Made by a program: the position numbers and the translations under genes
The notes under the pieces: generated by a model
Told to the model about the DNA's origin: nothing
The model's database searches: none
What the model saw: the letters and a program-made list of their open reading frames with translations, nothing else
NCBI GenBank assembly: GCA_017461465.1
Contig: JAFTYN010000041.1
Span: 1-27,428, forward strand
From: Bacilli bacterium
GTDB taxonomy: Bacteria; Bacillota_I; Bacilli_A; RF39; UBA660
DNA length: 27,428 nt
Direction of reading: 5' to 3'
In this document: positions 6,598 through 14,263 of the stretch, in pieces
Layout of the letters: every line of letters starts with the position of its first letter
How positions within the stretch are numbered: the first letter of the stretch is position 1

Positions 6598-8007
6598 ATG
6601 AAAAAAACTAAAATTATTTGTAGTATAGGACCAGCTAGTTGTGATGTAGATGTTATGACTCAAATGGTTAATGTAGGTATGAATGTAGCGAGAATAAATT
6701 TCTCACATGCTACTTTAGAAGAAAAACAAAATGTTGTTAGTACAGTTAAAAAAGTAAGAGAAATAACTGGTAAAAATATAGCTATTTTATATGATACAAA
6801 AGGTCCTGAATTTCGTAATGGAATGATGGAGAATGGTGAAATAAAACTTGAAGAAGGTAAAACTATCAGAGTAGTTAAAGAAAACGTATTAGGTAATGAA
6901 GAAAGATTTTCAGTAAACCATCCACAAGCTTTAGATTCACTTGAAAAAGGAAGTGCTATTCTTCTTGAAAATGGATTAATGAAAATAGAAGTTATTTCTA
7001 AAGAAGAAGATGGAGTTACTTGTAAGATTATAAATGGGGGAGTTTTAGGAAACAAGAAAAGTCTAAATGTTCCTGGTGTAAAATTAGATATTCCATTTAT
7101 AAGTGAACAAGATAGAGAAGATATTATCTATGCTTGTAAACATGATGGTGATTATTTAGCATTATCATTTGTTTCTACAAAAGAAGATGTTTTAGAAGCA
7201 AGAGAAATATTAAAAGAACAAAATAGAGAAGATTTAAAAATTATTTCTAAAATTGAAAGTACAACTGGTATTGAAAACTTAGATGAAATTATTGAAGTAA
7301 GTGATGGTATTATGGTTGCACGTGGTGACTTAGGAGTAGAAGTTCCAATGGAACAATTACCAGTTTACCAAAAAATGATTATTCAAAAGTGTCGTGGATT
7401 TGGAAAAATTTGTATTGTTGCTACTGAAATGTTAGAATCTATGAAGAAAAATGCTCGTCCTACTAGAGCAGAAGTATCAGATGTTGCTAATGCTGTACTT
7501 GATGGAACAGATGCTGTTATGCTTTCTGGTGAAACTACAACAGGTAAGTTTCCAGTAGAAACAGTTAGATTCATGGCTGATATTTGTAAGAATACAGAAA
7601 AATTTTATGACTATGATTATATTTTTGAATCAAAAGTAGAAAAAGATATAACTGCTACAATAGCAGAAAGTGTTATTTCTTGCGCTGAAACATTAGATGT
7701 TAAAACAATTGTTGTTTGCACAATGTCTGGTTATAGTGCTAGAAAGATAAGTAATTTAAAACCAAAATGTTTAATTTTAGCACCTGTTCCTAGTGAAGAA
7801 GTAGCTAGATCTTTAGCATTAAACTGGGGTGTATATCCAACATTAGTACCTGTATATAAAACTGCAGATCAATTACTTGAATCTGCTAAAGAAGAAGCTA
7901 AGAAGTTTACTCATTTAGATACTGGTGATGTAATAGTTATAACTGGTGGTTTAAATAACAAGAATAAAGAAAAACATACAAATTTCTTAAAAATAGAAAA
8001 AATATAA
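6598..8007 (+). CDS. pyk: Pyruvate kinase
   Basis: Glycolytic enzyme that transfers phosphate from phosphoenolpyruvate to ADP. From the ATG at 6598 (SD AAAGGAG ten bases upstream) the protein has 469 residues and starts MKKTKIICSIGPAS, the family's usual N-terminus; an in-frame upstream extension is not supported by sequence. Motifs: ARINFSHA, DTKGPEFR, the B-domain lid at about 70-170, ISKIESTTGIENLDEI with the catalytic Lys, MVARGDLGVEVP, and ATEMLESM plus PTRAEVSDVANAVLDGTDAVMLSGET. The C-terminal allosteric domain is present, but the extra PEP-utiliser domain found on Bacillus pyruvate kinase is absent. It is transcribed alone and is convergent with tmcAL 11 bases downstream; I see no clear terminator there. 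Confidence 0.97.
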   Translation: MKKTKIICSIGPASCDVDVMTQMVNVGMNVARINFSHATLEEKQNVVSTVKKVREITGKNIAILYDTKGPEFRNGMMENGEIKLEEGKTIRVVKENVLGNEERFSVNHPQALDSLEKGSAILLENGLMKIEVISKEEDGVTCKIINGGVLGNKKSLNVPGVKLDIPFISEQDREDIIYACKHDGDYLALSFVSTKEDVLEAREILKEQNREDLKIISKIESTTGIENLDEIIEVSDGIMVARGDLGVEVPMEQLPVYQKMIIQKCRGFGKICIVATEMLESMKKNARPTRAEVSDVANAVLDGTDAVMLSGETTTGKFPVETVRFMADICKNTEKFYDYDYIFESKVEKDITATIAESVISCAETLDVKTIVVCTMSGYSARKISNLKPKCLILAPVPSEEVARSLALNWGVYPTLVPVYKTADQLLESAKEEAKKFTHLDTGDVIVITGGLNNKNKEKHTNFLKIEKI

Positions 8008-8018
8008 AAGAAAAAGAA

Positions 8019-9164
8019 TTATTTGATGATTGGTTTATGTTTGTATTCCAATTCCATTAAATAATTCTTATTTTTTTCTTTAGATACTAAATAATATATT
8101 TGACTAACTTTAAGTTCTAAATCTAAGATATCACTTTTTATATTAGAGTATCCTGTAATAATAGGTAACTTAGAAGTTTTCTTAACTTTGTTTAAATATA
8201 TTCTACCATTTTCATTAAATCCAAGTATTCTAATATATTCACTATTTTTCATTTTAAGAGCTTGTTTTTTAGTTAAACCACATAATATATGTATTAACAT
8301 TCTTTTAATCTTGTTATGCGTATATCTTTTAGTTTTAACATTTTCAATAAGCTCATCTAAACTATTTGATTTTAATATCATCTTTTTAATTCTACTACCT
8401 ATACCTTCATCAACAGTTTGATATATAGATAAATCGCTAGCAGATAAAATTTTATATTTTAATAAATCAAAGTACTCTTCAGTATAATATAATTCTTTTT
8501 GTAAATAGTTATAACAAATTTCAGGCACATATTGTTTTATATCTACATTATTTCTTAATGCATTTCTGATACTAGTAGCACTTGTAATAGTGTCATTTAA
8601 CTTTTTATCATGAAAATCATTAGTTCTTTTAATACAAATAGGTTTGATATTGGTATTTTGTCTATTTATTTCTTTAATGTATGAAACTGCTAATAAATCA
8701 TTTGGAGTATCAATTTTAATATTAAGCATATCTTTTATAGTTCTAGAAATAGCAGTAGGATAATTAACTCCATCTGACATATATTTTTGAACACTTATAT
8801 TAAAACTATCTTCATTTTGTACATTTGCAATTTTATTTAGTATTTCTATATCATTTATTTCACTTCCAAAAACTATAGCATCTACATTCATATTTTTTAG
8901 AATTTGAATAGCACCTCTTGCAAAAGTATCAGCACTTTGAGTTGAAAATACAAAAGGGAGCTCAATAACAATATCAACACCATATTCTAATGCTATACTA
9001 GTTTTATCCCATTTATCTATTAAACTAGCATCACCACGTTGTAAAAAGCTAGAGCTCATAACTAGTATAATATTACAATTCTTATACATTTCTTTAATTT
9101 TATTAATATGATATAAATGACCATTATGAAATGGATTATATTCACAAATAATACCAATATTCAT
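8019..9164 (-). CDS. tmcAL: tRNA(Met) cytidine acetate ligase TmcAL
   Basis: Enzyme that uses acetate and ATP to acetylate the wobble cytidine of elongator tRNA-Met (ac4C34), known from Bacillus YlbM. The 381-residue protein opens with IICEYNPFHNGHLYH, carrying the nucleotidyltransferase HxGH-like signature FHNGH. It continues with VMSSSFLQRGDASLIDKWDKTSIALEYGVDIVIELPFVFSTQSADTFARGA (about 35-84), all diagnostic of this family. The C-terminal part (from about 200) is helical and less conserved. The ATG at 9164 has GAGGTG upstream. The gene is divergent from the DUF177-rpmF unit, as ylbM and ylbN-rpmF are neighbours in Bacillus. Confidence 0.93.
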   Translation of the reverse strand: MNIGIICEYNPFHNGHLYHINKIKEMYKNCNIILVMSSSFLQRGDASLIDKWDKTSIALEYGVDIVIELPFVFSTQSADTFARGAIQILKNMNVDAIVFGSEINDIEILNKIANVQNEDSFNISVQKYMSDGVNYPTAISRTIKDMLNIKIDTPNDLLAVSYIKEINRQNTNIKPICIKRTNDFHDKKLNDTITSATSIRNALRNNVDIKQYVPEICYNYLQKELYYTEEYFDLLKYKILSASDLSIYQTVDEGIGSRIKKMILKSNSLDELIENVKTKRYTHNKIKRMLIHILCGLTKKQALKMKNSEYIRILGFNENGRIYLNKVKKTSKLPIITGYSNIKSDILDLELKVSQIYYLVSKEKNKNYLMELEYKHKPIIK

Positions 9165-9224
9165 ATAAACACCTCAACTATATAATAGCATATTTTACAC
9201 TTTGTTTCTAGATTAATAAAATAC

Positions 9225-9253
9225 TTGATTTTTTAAGTATTTTTATGTATAAT
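9225..9253 (+). promoter_or_regulatory. Promoter of DUF177-rpmF with overlapping inverted repeat
   Basis: TTGATT (9225-9230), 17-base spacer, TATAAT (9248-9253). A perfect nine-base inverted repeat AAAATACTT (9218-9226) and AAGTATTTT (9235-9243), with an eight-base gap, covers the -35 and much of the spacer. It could be an operator or a hairpin ending transcription from upstream. Confidence 0.65.
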
Positions 9254-9278
9254 CATTAAGTAAATCGGTGGTGATAAA

Positions 9279-9761
9279 ATGATTATTGATATTAGTAAAT
9301 TAAAACAAGGTGTTGAATCTAGTTTATATATTGAAGAAAAATTTACAGCATCTCAAGAATTGCTTGATAAAGCTGGTATCATTTCTTTAAAAGATACTAA
9401 TGTAAAAGGATATATAAATAGAGATGACAGTTTTAATTATTACTTAGATTTAGTAATTGAGGGAACTATGGTTCTACCATGTTCAATCACTTTAAAACCA
9501 GTTGATTATGCTTTTAATGCTGAAATTAGTGGAGATTATATGGAACTTATGTCAGAAATAGAAAATTCTGTTCAAAAAGTTGATAATTCTCTTGATATTT
9601 TTCATATAATATGGGAAAATATACTAATGGAAATTCCTATAAAAGTTACTTGTCCAGATGCTACTGATTTGAAGCTATCTGGTGATGGTTGGAAATTAGT
9701 AACTGAAGGGGAAGAAGATGGAACTACTTCGGCTTTTGATAAGCTAAAGGATTTATTATAG
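9279..9761 (+). CDS. DUF177/YceD family protein
   Basis: Small acidic cytoplasmic protein of 160 residues in the YceD (DUF177) family, linked to 23S rRNA and L32 accumulation in other organisms. The pattern ISLKDTNVKGYINRDDSFNYYLDLVIEGTMVLPCSITLKPVDYAFNAEI matches the family core, though the first family Cys region is reduced to a single Cys (LPCSITL). The C-terminal part is acidic (TEGEEDGTTSAFDKLKDLL), as usual. Start: GGTGATAAA before the ATG. rpmF begins 14 bases after its stop, the standard pairing of this family. Confidence 0.88.
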   Translation: MIIDISKLKQGVESSLYIEEKFTASQELLDKAGIISLKDTNVKGYINRDDSFNYYLDLVIEGTMVLPCSITLKPVDYAFNAEISGDYMELMSEIENSVQKVDNSLDIFHIIWENILMEIPIKVTCPDATDLKLSGDGWKLVTEGEEDGTTSAFDKLKDLL

Positions 9762-9775
9762 GAAAAGAGGTGTTT

Positions 9776-9991
9776 ATGATGATGAAGTTAAATATTCAAA
9801 TGTTTGCTGTACCTTTTAGAAAAGTTAGTAAAACAAGAGGTAGAATGAGAAGAACTCATTATAAGATTGATGCTAATTCTACAACAAAATGCCCAAAATG
9901 TGGTGCTGATGTTAGACCACATAGAGTATGTGCTGCTTGTGGAACATATAAAGGTAAAGAAGTTATTAAAAAAGAAGAAACAGCTGCATAG
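9776..9991 (+). CDS. rpmF: Ribosomal protein L32 with N-terminal KLNIQMFA extension
   Basis: Large-subunit protein L32, 71 residues from the first of three consecutive ATGs (9776, 9779, 9782); SD GAGGTG at 9767-9772 suits the first or second. The canonical L32 sequence starts at AVPFRKVSKTRGRMRRTH and has a zinc ribbon with Cys39, Cys42, Cys52 and Cys55. Unusually, it is preceded by MKLNIQMF. That string plus the first Ala forms KLNIQMFA, the kind of motif found on Firmicute L27 precursors and phage capsid proteins, which the cysteine protease Prp removes. Initiation at the internal ATG at 9800 (MFAVPFRK) would avoid it but has no SD. Cleavage is an inference. Co-transcribed with the DUF177 gene. 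Confidence 0.93.
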   Translation: MMMKLNIQMFAVPFRKVSKTRGRMRRTHYKIDANSTTKCPKCGADVRPHRVCAACGTYKGKEVIKKEETAA

Positions 9992-10003
9992 TTGTTTTTT
10001 TTT
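9978..10003 (+). terminator. Terminator after rpmF
   Basis: Eight-pair stem AAACAGCT (9978-9985) and AGTTGTTT (9990-9997), one G-U pair, loop GCAT, followed by six T. The TAG stop (9989-9991) is inside the hairpin. Confidence 0.7.
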
Positions 10004-10020
10004 GCCTTTTCTTGTATAAT
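9992..10020 (+). promoter_or_regulatory. Promoter of prepilin-like gene
   Basis: TTGTTT (9992-9997), 17-base spacer, TATAAT (10015-10020). The -35 lies in the right arm of the rpmF terminator. Confidence 0.65.
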
Positions 10021-10045
10021 TATTTTAGAATAGAAGGTGTCTAAA

Positions 10046-11674
10046 ATGAATAAAAAGGGATTTACTTTAGTAGAATTATTAGGTGTTTTAGTTCTTGTTG
10101 CAGTTATACTTATAGTAGTTGTTACTCCTATAGTAGGACAAATAAATAGCAAGAAGGGCGAAATAGATGAAGCAACTAAAATGGTACTTTTTTCTAGTGC
10201 TACAAGTTATTTAGATAATTATCAAACACTTTATCCAAAAGGTGATGGTAATGTTTATTATATTTCTTTAGAAAGAATGATGAATGCTGGAGAACTTAGC
10301 AGGGAATATATTGATGGTGAAAACTTAACTAAAGAAACTGTTATAAAGGTTACTGTCGAAGATGGTGGTTATCAGTATTCAATTATTCAAAATATTGATA
10401 ATGAAATAGTTTCAGGAGAGCCAGTTTATTCATCATTAGGGAAAAAAACAAAAGAATTATTAGATTCGAGTGCAACTGTAGAATATTTAGAAGGTACTTA
10501 TTTTCAAGGGAATGTTACAAATAATTATGTGTACTTTTCTGGTTTCCTTTGGAGAATTGTAGCTATTAATGAAGATGGTAGTATTAAGTTAGTAACTGAT
10601 GAAGTAGTTAGTACTACCAAATATGGTAAAGCTAATGGGGAATTTGAAAAATCTTTCATGTATAATTGGTTAAATGATTATTTTTATACAAAGTTAAGCA
10701 ATTTTGATTTAATAAGAGAAGTAGAATTTTGTGATACTTCTACTAATAATGTTGATTCTGATGATTTATGTGAAAATTTAATAGATTCTTTATATATTAA
10801 AGTAGGACTTTTAGGTCTATCAGAATTTAATAATTCAAAAGATGCTGAAGGAAATAGCTATCTAAAAAATGGCACAAAATTTAGTTTAACTAATAGTTAT
10901 CATGACGATAAGAATTTAGTTTATGTCGTTGGTACTGATGGTAATATAGTTAAAGAAAACATTAATAACTTACATTATGTAAGACCAGTTATTAATATAG
11001 ATGCATCTACTATTATTACTGCAGGTAGTGGTATTAGTTCATCTCCATTTATATTAAATAAAAATATTGATAGTGTAGTAGCGTCTGATGAAAGGACTAT
11101 TAAAACTATTAATATAACAGCTGGGGAATACATAAGTTTTGATAATAAAATATATCGTGTAATTGAAAAGGATAAAAAAGAATTAAGAATGATTTTAGAT
11201 AACTTTTTATCTAATACTTATAATTATTCTTCAGGTGGTTATGCTAGATTAGCTAACGATAACTATATTGGTAAAGAATTAAATACTAGTATATTTAATG
11301 GTTATAGTGCTAATGCTAAAAAGTTTATGATAAGAACATATATATATCAAGGAGATTATTTAACTAGTTCTGATAATATTTATTATAAGAATAGTTCTAT
11401 GTCAAATACTAATATGGTAACTGGTATGAATGTTTCATTACCTAGAGTTTCAGAAATACTTTCTGCACCGATAAAAGAAAACGATTCAAAAAGTTTTTGG
11501 ACTATGAGTATGTCATCAGCTAGTTATGTATATAAAATAAATAATACATCAACAGAATCTGTACACACTAATAGTAATTATTATGTAAGACCTGTAATAA
11601 CTGTAGATGCTGGCTTAATAGTATCTTCAGGAAATGGTACTAAAGCTTCTCCTTATGTATTAAAAATATCTTAA
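10046..11674 (+). CDS. Prepilin-type protein with two tandem modules
   Basis: Surface protein of 542 residues from the ATG at 10046 (SD AAGGTG; the in-frame GTG at 10037 overlaps the SD and is rejected). The N-terminus MNKKG/FTLVELLGVLVLVAVILIVVV is a type IV prepilin signal: short basic leader, cleavage after Gly5, Phe at +1, Glu at +5, then the hydrophobic helix. After a linker come two related modules, about 165-337 and 366-541. Each opens with a strand like FLWRIVAINEDGSIKLV or KIYRVIEKDKKELRMIL and closes with YVRPVI..D...I.SG.G...SP..L. Similar modules occur in Firmicute surface proteins (DUF6273-like), function unknown. Its size is far above an ordinary pilin, and no other pilus gene is in this window. 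Transcribed alone. Confidence 0.75.
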   Translation: MNKKGFTLVELLGVLVLVAVILIVVVTPIVGQINSKKGEIDEATKMVLFSSATSYLDNYQTLYPKGDGNVYYISLERMMNAGELSREYIDGENLTKETVIKVTVEDGGYQYSIIQNIDNEIVSGEPVYSSLGKKTKELLDSSATVEYLEGTYFQGNVTNNYVYFSGFLWRIVAINEDGSIKLVTDEVVSTTKYGKANGEFEKSFMYNWLNDYFYTKLSNFDLIREVEFCDTSTNNVDSDDLCENLIDSLYIKVGLLGLSEFNNSKDAEGNSYLKNGTKFSLTNSYHDDKNLVYVVGTDGNIVKENINNLHYVRPVINIDASTIITAGSGISSSPFILNKNIDSVVASDERTIKTINITAGEYISFDNKIYRVIEKDKKELRMILDNFLSNTYNYSSGGYARLANDNYIGKELNTSIFNGYSANAKKFMIRTYIYQGDYLTSSDNIYYKNSSMSNTNMVTGMNVSLPRVSEILSAPIKENDSKSFWTMSMSSASYVYKINNTSTESVHTNSNYYVRPVITVDAGLIVSSGNGTKASPYVLKIS

Positions 11675-11700
11675 GAGTCAATAATGACTCTTTTTATTTT
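11673..11700. terminator. Bidirectional terminator between prepilin-like gene and rodA-like gene
   Basis: Eight-pair stem AAGAGTCA (11673-11680) and TGACTCTT (11685-11692), loop ATAA, followed by TTTATTTT. The + gene's TAA overlaps the left arm, and the - gene's TGA is read from 11678-11680. Confidence 0.8.
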
Positions 11701-12805
11701 CACTATGAATATTAAATATTATTCCCATCATAATCATGTAACTAAGTAAGCTAGAACCACCATAACTTATGAATGGCAAAGTTATTCCTGTAATTGGAAG
11801 TAATCCAAATGTCATCCCAATATTTTGAATTTGTTGATATAATAATATTCCTAAGATACCAATACAAATATATTTATTTATTCGGTTTTTACTATTTTTG
11901 GCTATATTTATTATTTCTAAATCAAACATAATAATAAGAATTATTAAGCTTAAAGAACCTATAAAACCAAAATTAGAAGAAAAAACTGCAAAAATAAAAT
12001 CAGTATGTGCTTCAGGAAAATAAATGACATTTTTAGAAAAGCCATTTCCAAGTAGTCCACTAGAACCAATTGAAGCAAGTCCACGCTCAAGTTGCATTCC
12101 ACTAGTATTACTCCAATTTATTAATCTTTCTACCCTAAGAAAAAATGAATTACCTAATAATTTTATAAATAAGTTAATATTGTTATTATATAAATAAAGA
12201 GTAATTAATATTAAAATACTTAAAATTGATAAACCTCCAATAAACCATCTAATTCTAATTTTAGATATAAATAGTATGGATATAGTTAATACTAAATACA
12301 TAAATACAGCACCTGTATCTGGCTCTAAAAAAGTAAGAATAGAAGGAATTAATACAATAATTAATATTTTAAATAAAAATGTTATTTCTTCTTTAATAGT
12401 TAATAATTTATGATTAATTTTATAGTTATTAATGTAATTAGCTAAAAAAATAATTAATGTTATTTTCATAAATTCACTAGGTTGAATTGTACCAATTCCA
12501 GGAATTTTAAACCAGCACTTGGCATTATTAATTGTAGGGGCAAATAGTAATAGTAGTAAAAGTAAAATGTTCATAATAATATAAAGAACAAAACTATATT
12601 TAATGATAGTGTTATTTCCAATATTATTAATTATTTTAATTAGAATAAATCCAATAATAATCCATATTAATTGTTTATACATAATATTATTAACACCTGT
12701 ATTTATAATATCAGCACTATATAAAGATAGTAATGAAATAATAAAGAAAATTAGCATAATTATTAATAATTTATAATTAATTTTATATGACTTTTTTATG
12801 TTCAT
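11678..12805 (-). CDS. rodA: SEDS-family peptidoglycan glycosyltransferase, RodA-like
   Basis: Polytopic membrane protein (375 residues, about ten hydrophobic segments) of the RodA/FtsW/SpoVE family, which polymerises lipid II together with a class B PBP. RodA-type motifs are AKCWFKIPGIGTIQPSEFMKI (about 96-116), FLEPDTGAVF (about 159-168), PEAHTDFIFAV (about 265-275) and FGLLPITGITLPFISYGGSSLL near the end. The block after DFIFAV reads FSSNFGFIG where RodA proteins usually have a Glu-Glu pair. The ATG at 12805 has GGTGATATT upstream. The stop is TGA, evidence that UGA is not Trp here. The class B PBP at 19481-21430 is a candidate partner. SpoVE or a second SEDS protein remains possible, so the symbol is tentative. 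Confidence 0.8.
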   Translation of the reverse strand: MNIKKSYKINYKLLIIMLIFFIISLLSLYSADIINTGVNNIMYKQLIWIIIGFILIKIINNIGNNTIIKYSFVLYIIMNILLLLLLLFAPTINNAKCWFKIPGIGTIQPSEFMKITLIIFLANYINNYKINHKLLTIKEEITFLFKILIIVLIPSILTFLEPDTGAVFMYLVLTISILFISKIRIRWFIGGLSILSILILITLYLYNNNINLFIKLLGNSFFLRVERLINWSNTSGMQLERGLASIGSSGLLGNGFSKNVIYFPEAHTDFIFAVFSSNFGFIGSLSLIILIIMFDLEIINIAKNSKNRINKYICIGILGILLYQQIQNIGMTFGLLPITGITLPFISYGGSSLLSYMIMMGIIFNIHSENKKSHY

Positions 12806-12841
12806 AATATCACCAATATTATTTTTCTTTTAAAAGGCAAT

Positions 12842-12869
12842 AATATACCAATATTTGACAATTGAGCAA
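12842..12869 (-). promoter_or_regulatory. Promoter of rodA-like gene, overlapping opposite promoter
   Basis: On the minus strand: TTGCTC (12869-12864), 16-base spacer, TATATT (12847-12842) with TGG just before the -10. It overlaps the + promoter at 12855-12882, so the two polymerase sites cannot both be occupied. Confidence 0.45.
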
Positions 12870-12882
12870 TTTATAGTATAAT
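12855..12882 (+). promoter_or_regulatory. Consensus promoter of EIIB-like gene
   Basis: TTGACA (12855-12860), 16-base spacer, TATAAT (12877-12882): both hexamers are perfect. The predicted +1 is only about ten bases before the ATG, so the leader is little more than the SD. Confidence 0.8.
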
Positions 12883-12898
12883 TATGTAAGGTGATTAG

Positions 12899-13216
12899 AT
12901 GGAAAGTTATATACAATATATAATTATAATTGCATTATTAGTTATAATCGCTATTGCAATTACTAGAGCATCTAGAAAAGATGCAAAAATAGAAGTTAAT
13001 AAATTAGTTGATTTTTTAGGTGGAAAAAATAATATTATTAGTTATGAAGCAAATAAGTCTAGATTTATGGTAACACTTAAAGATATTTCTTTAGTAAATA
13101 AAGAAGGAATCCAAAAAATGGGTGCTCAAGGAATGGTAGAAATTGATAATCAACTAAAAATAATTCTAGGAAATCAAGCAGAAGTATTAAAAAAACATAT
13201 TGACGATTTAAAGTGA
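12899..13216 (+). CDS. Membrane-tethered PTS EIIB-like domain lacking the phospho-cysteine
   Basis: Protein of 105 residues: one membrane helix (about 5-23), a short basic linker, and a domain at 30-105 that follows the glucose-type EIIB pattern LGGKNNI...SRFMVTLKD.SLVNKEGIQKMGAQGMVEIDNQLKIILGNQA. In catalytic EIIB the segment after LGGKENI reads D-A-C-A-T-R-L-R; here it reads E-A-N-K-S-R-F-M, so the phosphorylated Cys is Asn52 and the second Arg is lost. It therefore cannot act as a normal phosphocarrier and is more likely a binding or sensory module. SD AAGGTGAT precedes the ATG. Its own perfect promoter and terminator make it a single-gene unit. EIIB ancestry is confident; function unknown. 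Confidence 0.8.
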   Translation: MESYIQYIIIIALLVIIAIAITRASRKDAKIEVNKLVDFLGGKNNIISYEANKSRFMVTLKDISLVNKEGIQKMGAQGMVEIDNQLKIILGNQAEVLKKHIDDLK

Positions 13217-13232
13217 TTTATTCACTTTTTTT
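13210..13232 (+). terminator. Terminator after EIIB-like gene
   Basis: Seven-pair stem AAAGTGA (13210-13216) and TCACTTT (13222-13228), followed by TTTT. The TGA stop (13214-13216) is in the left arm. Confidence 0.75.
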
Positions 13233-13262
13233 ATTAAAAAAAGCTACTATTAATTAGTAGCT
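13233..13262 (-). terminator. Terminator of transglutaminase-like gene
   Basis: Minus-strand hairpin AGCTACTA / TAGTAGCT (13262-13255 with 13249-13242) followed by a run of U. The TAA stop of the gene (13252-13250) forms part of the loop. Confidence 0.8.
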
Positions 13263-14191
13263 ATTTCTGAATATACAGTAGCATCATAATCATGCTGTCC
13301 TGTATTTTTTTCTTTTAATTGATTATTTGTTATTAACATAAATTCATCTATTAATATTTCTCTTCCTGTATCGAGTACAGGATCATCCCAAGTCATATCT
13401 AAATGATACCAAGTGTTATCTAAATTAACTATATTCCATATATGTGAGTCTGTTGAAATTTTATAGTTTGGTACATTAATTTTATTTAAGAATATTGCCA
13501 TTGCATCAGTATAGCCACTACAAAGAGCTATATGATTTTTAAGTACTCCTGTAGCTTTATGCGATTCAAGAGTATTTTCAGTATGTATATTATTTTTTAT
13601 TTCATTAGCTTTTTCTTTATCATAAGAAGTATTATTGATTATGTAATCATGAAATGTCTTAATTTTTTCACGATTACTCATAGAGTCATTTAAATTATTA
13701 ATAAGAAAATTATTCATATAATCGTTTAAATAATTTATATCATCAGAAGTATATAATTTTTCAACTTTAACAGTAATCTTACCCATTGTATTAGTAGTAA
13801 CATATAATTTATTAAAACTATTATATGGATTGGTAAAGTTGTTTATTATAGTCATTAATTCATTATCTGTCGCAACATCTTTAATATCTTCCAAACAATT
13901 GATATATTCATCACTACAATAAAAACTATATTCGCTTATACCACTATCTACAATAGTATATATATTATTAATTAAATCAGTTTTATTCTTAGTATCAAAA
14001 TCACTATTTATTTGTAAGTAATTAAAGTTACTTTTTTTACTATAGTTATTATATTCTAAAGGATAAACTTCTTTTTTGTATACAACATTTTCAACAATGT
14101 AATTACTAATCGGTTTACTAAGTGCGAATATACCAACTAATAATACTGAATATATAGCAATGCTAAAAATGCATTTTAGTAAATTTTTCAT
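13250..14191 (-). CDS. Exported transglutaminase-like protein
   Basis: Protein of 313 residues with an N-terminal hydrophobic segment (about 7-25), so anchored in or secreted across the membrane. The C-terminal domain (about 175-313) carries the transglutaminase-like triad in order: Cys224 in ALCSGYTDAMAIFLN, His250 in DSHIWNIVNLDNTWYHLD and Asp265 in HLDMTWDDP. Members in Firmicutes are usually cysteine proteases or cross-linking enzymes at the cell surface. The middle region (about 45-170) has no motif I recognise. The ATG at 14191 is preceded by AGGTGATAATAC. Monocistronic; terminator at 13233-13262. Confidence 0.85.
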   Translation of the reverse strand: MKNLLKCIFSIAIYSVLLVGIFALSKPISNYIVENVVYKKEVYPLEYNNYSKKSNFNYLQINSDFDTKNKTDLINNIYTIVDSGISEYSFYCSDEYINCLEDIKDVATDNELMTIINNFTNPYNSFNKLYVTTNTMGKITVKVEKLYTSDDINYLNDYMNNFLINNLNDSMSNREKIKTFHDYIINNTSYDKEKANEIKNNIHTENTLESHKATGVLKNHIALCSGYTDAMAIFLNKINVPNYKISTDSHIWNIVNLDNTWYHLDMTWDDPVLDTGREILIDEFMLITNNQLKEKNTGQHDYDATVYSEIATN

Positions 14192-14238
14192 GTATTATCA
14201 CCTATTATAATTATAGCATATTATACTAAATTAAAAAC

Positions 14239-14263
14239 AAAAAAAAAGAAGTAAAATTACTCC
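14239..14263 (-). terminator. Terminator of rpsT
   Basis: Minus-strand stem GGAGTAA / TTACTTC with one G-U pair (14263-14257 with 14254-14248), then nine U. The TAA stop of rpsT (14259-14257) is in the stem. Confidence 0.8.

Noticed and set aside
6660..7055. Minus-strand ORF opposite pyk
   Set aside because: Shadow of a conserved coding frame; no SD and low-complexity Ser/Leu/Phe composition.
11678..13216. Mycoplasma-type genetic code (UGA = Trp)
   Set aside because: The rodA-like and EIIB-like genes end at TGA within terminator hairpins, and all conserved Trp are TGG.
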